Shown piece by piece: positions 63,601-64,000 of a DNA stretch of 64,000 bases; the stretch's first letter is position 1; each line of letters opens with the position of its first letter. A program made the position numbers and the translations under genes. This DNA is from Pontiellaceae bacterium B1224 (GTDB lineage Bacteria > Verrucomicrobiota > Kiritimatiellia > Kiritimatiellales > Pontiellaceae). The DNA lies in assembly GCA_029432815.1 (NCBI GenBank), contig JAROBA010000014.1:1-64000 (forward strand), read 5' to 3'. The notes beneath the pieces are model-generated. The model searched no databases. It saw nothing but the letters and a program-made list of their open reading frames with translations, and had not been told where the DNA came from.

Positions 63601-64000
63601 ACTTCGGTGCCGTTCAAATAAACCACCACGCCATCGTCAGTAACGGTATTTGCCACCAGGCTCATGGAGTAGGGGTTGGATGGAAGGCTGTTTGTGAATT
63701 CTGTGCGGAAATAACACGTGGTCGGAATGCTGCCTCCCGTGAGGGGCAGTGCGGTCGTTTTAGCCGCAGGTAATGCGCTGGATTCAACATACAGCAAGCC
63801 GCCGCCTACCGCCCATGAGCTATCTGGATAGACCGCATTCCGCCAGCTGGTCCCCAGATCCGTCCCGCTCACCTCATAACGCCATGGCGATGTGATTTCA
63901 ATCAGCCGGTTCGTTTGTGAAGGGCCTGCCATGCCGAAGTCGACCAACAGTTCGGCAGACCCGCTCGTCACCGATCCCTCCCCATTCGAGACTGCAACCG
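57669..64000 (-). CDS. Giant secreted CotH/lamin-tail/discoidin protein (5' end outside window)
   Basis: At least 2100 aa. The frame is open through 64000, so the start and signal peptide lie outside. Counting residues from the GTG codon at 63971: jelly-roll domain (20-190), Ig-like Big_5-type domain (195-295), three F5/8 C-like discoidin domains (about 300-430, 460-590, 615-755). A first lamin-tail domain (840-920) and a chitobiase-C-like strand domain (990-1060) follow. The CotH kinase-like domain (1085-1390) contains YLNGEYWGQYNCKEMLND. A second chitobiase-C domain (1470-1540), three more lamin-tail domains (1547-1620, 1720-1800, 1860-1960) and a C-terminal beta domain (2024-2100) complete it. 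Likely surface-attached and carbohydrate- or cell-binding; substrate unknown. Confidence 0.85.
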   Translation of the reverse strand, partial: VAVSNGEGSVTSGSAELLVDFGMAGPSQTNRLIEITSPWRYEVSGTDLGTSWRNAVYPDSSWAVGGGLLYVESSALPAAKTTALPLTGGSIPTTCYFRTEFTNSLPSNPYSMSLVANTVTDDGVVVYLNGTEVLRNHMDAGTVSFTTFGTTVGNATMEGPFLLDTASLISGSNIVAAEVHQSTAGSSDIVMGLTLDLIWSERVQDTVAPVVAGTTPMPGSSVTNLTQIEIAFSEVVQGVDAADLLINGTAASSVSAVSSSEYVFQFAEPAEGIVSVSWAGDHGITDASPYEYPFAGAGFSYLFSSSPSDDTKLEFTKVFQSSDFNPSTKAVDAIDGSIATHSLTEDIPGSYWQAELGRPFELTRIELINRATPDDAEMDGLTLSLFNMDDQIVYETILSNPGSSGIVLVEVPAGTSARTLRIGLSGSDTNGAGNHRVGISEVRLFGPPNIPFSPEPFIPDETEVPDVVVSQSTTLSDSYPAEKAIDNNTGSFSHTDNASPNNYWICDLGTSRPITSVELVNRSGSSTTPRMGNLTLRILDAASNSMASATTTNPGDGGTYTFTPPANTSGRYVKVGLENGALNGHGDYVVCLAEVAVFDGSIDWLGAGAQSTLPEPTENLATSKRSFMLRISDADAPSGNANDGDYATETRTTSNAFDGYWEVDLGATYALYGIRAIAPNDLAERLGYTIARLYDEEHKSVHSQKVTGSSYLCDIDLNGPVFARYVRIGLENKTTPNDTGTVNEYEIGFNEVEVFGRAVSEVGILSFNTSDTSVSSGQSVTLDWSVEDVKRAEIFPDIGSVGANTDTNGAGSIIQTMTTSTEFILIATNKAGIFAEAVGVEVDGIPLSVRISEIVAENKYSLKDGYDDAPDWIELRNTGNSTVDLTGWGLTDNPSNPMKFVFPSTTLAPHETLIVFASNNDTPVDPAGLLHADFALGKNGETLQLTAANGSTVIDSVSYPALDTDLSYGRDLAGIWTFMEPTPDAVNSGGTYEGWLEPLDWSHARGYCKTNFTLTVTSENPGATILYSLDGSKPSIPYTTGLPITGTSAVRIQPVQAGYKSPVIQTKTFVFLDDVIAASNMDTGITQDPDYAARMKPGLLDLPAISIVVPTAPEYSEQACSMEILWGDGQNPIQENCGVSLYGGAVQTFDKESFQLAFRSEYGNGKLDAPLFNGFDHGVLAKTSFDKLQLHAGNQDRTTGFYMSDRFVQDSMLEMGSLNPHGRYVHVYLNGEYWGQYNCKEMLNDSFLATYLGGEDEDYVDVKGNNNDRTGISWAIGVGDPPNPEPWERVRALRDDFVAVSPYLDVSHYIDFMLLWGYGYAEQEFKASGPKDAGSGYKFWMNDSDRFLRDGSGDRLENTVGPGYIWSSLLSEAHPDFMMLLADRMYRNYFNNGAMTQAACDARLVARMDEIRDSFLAEAARWGYVTPESWETKGETIRSDMFPYRAGELIAQWRSFGWFPSFDPPTFNQYGGSVLDGFQPILTSTDGTIYYTLDGTDPRLPGGAISQSALIWSAGAVTVTEDITITTRVRTPDGEWSALAGPLFLLGSRQVPAAGELLISEVNYNPDGPDEYEFIELWNRGTNLLDLSGVNISNAVRYIFPENTTLNPNAHIVVVEDAAAFADRYQNILSPWYWDGIEVAGEWVGGLSDGGEQIALLSADETLISSVHYLTDGDWPERPDGGGSSLELSNPASIPSDSAEQAAYLNEGRNWTASSLYHGSPGRFDSESINVVINEVLAHTDVGVDWIEFYNAGSSSADLSTMAITDSLDLPTRYLIPGGTSIDSDGYLTVSASNLGFGFSELGSSAYLLELAGTNIIRMVDSVSFPAVEREEPFGRYLRSDGIVDFTELLTITPGAANALPRVGPVVISEIMFVPEIGRSEYIEFMNISDAAVPLYDPAISSNVWNVADVGNFAFPEGTVLAPDEVAILCATNPATFRSQYGVDASVQIFGPWTGGLAAEGEKLQLLNPGDPEFDGFVPMYRMDHVSYRTNAFWSVANSGDVSLERIPLDAYGNDPASWRASPRKGTAGFVIGEVFDMGTALSASPGQMPILSFEALVGESYRVLYTDSLVDPDWQLLIDLPDVDADWVEIIDPELEVPGRFYQIIWDR

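Noticed and set aside
1-64000. CRISPR arrays, tRNA or rRNA genes
   Set aside because: No regularly spaced direct repeats and no cloverleaf or rRNA-like sequence were seen on either strand.

Overview
The window looks like a chromosome segment of a Gram-negative bacterium from the Planctomycetes-Verrucomicrobia-Chlamydiae group, most likely Kiritimatiellota. The basis is the mix of a choice-of-anchor-Q beta-helix pseudogene, a giant secreted CotH/lamin-tail/discoidin protein, a Gld-type ABC operon with DUF4340 and AsmA-like genes, DUF6485, and a full outer-membrane repertoire (Omp85 barrel, secretin, lipoproteins). The assignment is inference from gene content; no rRNA, tRNA or CRISPR array was seen.

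Layout. 0-3.3 kb: end of an unknown protein, cca, dsbD. 3.3-9.9 kb: accessory island (degenerate nuclease-fold-like protein, two coupled secreted TPR proteins, a broken beta-helix gene) lying between the convergent 3' ends of dsbD and clpX. Inside it is a junction made of a second clpX 3' end joined to a second dsbD 3' end. 9.9-13.2 kb: clpX-clpP-tig. 13.4-16.1 kb: CII-like HTH regulator, NfeD-like protein and flotillin. 16.2-19.9 kb: exchanger-like membrane protein, pgk and a DUF1287 lipoprotein. 20.2-25.0 kb: secretin plus MacA/MacB-like exporter operon. 25-28.7 kb: exonuclease, AsmA-like protein, plsY, gpsA. 28.8-29.9 kb: inserted metallopeptidase with a second gpsA 3' end behind it. 29.9-33.5 kb: zinc-homeostasis locus (DUF1826, two COG0523 GTPases, Zur-type regulator, Fur-type operator). 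33.7-39.1 kb: DUF1015, two outer-membrane barrels, M48 protease, EF-hand protein. 39.2-43.2 kb: mnmE, hisD, hisC, DUF6485. 43.3-51.3 kb: Gld-like ABC operon ending in a divergent PAP2 gene. 51.3-52.4 kb: ferredoxin, Fur and a small Cys protein. 52.5-57.5 kb: TPR protein, glycosyltransferase, ComEC-like protein, trhO. 57.7-64 kb: 3' part of a giant secreted protein.

The most striking structure is not a gene. A 15-bp palindrome, TTCCAANNNTTGGAA, occurs 10 times exactly and about 30 more times with one mismatch. It lies in intergenic spacers, in one terminator hairpin, and inside genes in all three reading frames, so it appears to be maintained at the DNA level. The second theme is that cargo genes sit behind divergent second copies of the 3' ends of flanking housekeeping genes (dsbD/clpX and gpsA). 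Differences in those copies are almost all synonymous, which suggests import of alleles from related strains. A third point of interest is an operon that pairs a secretin with a MacAB-type ABC exporter.
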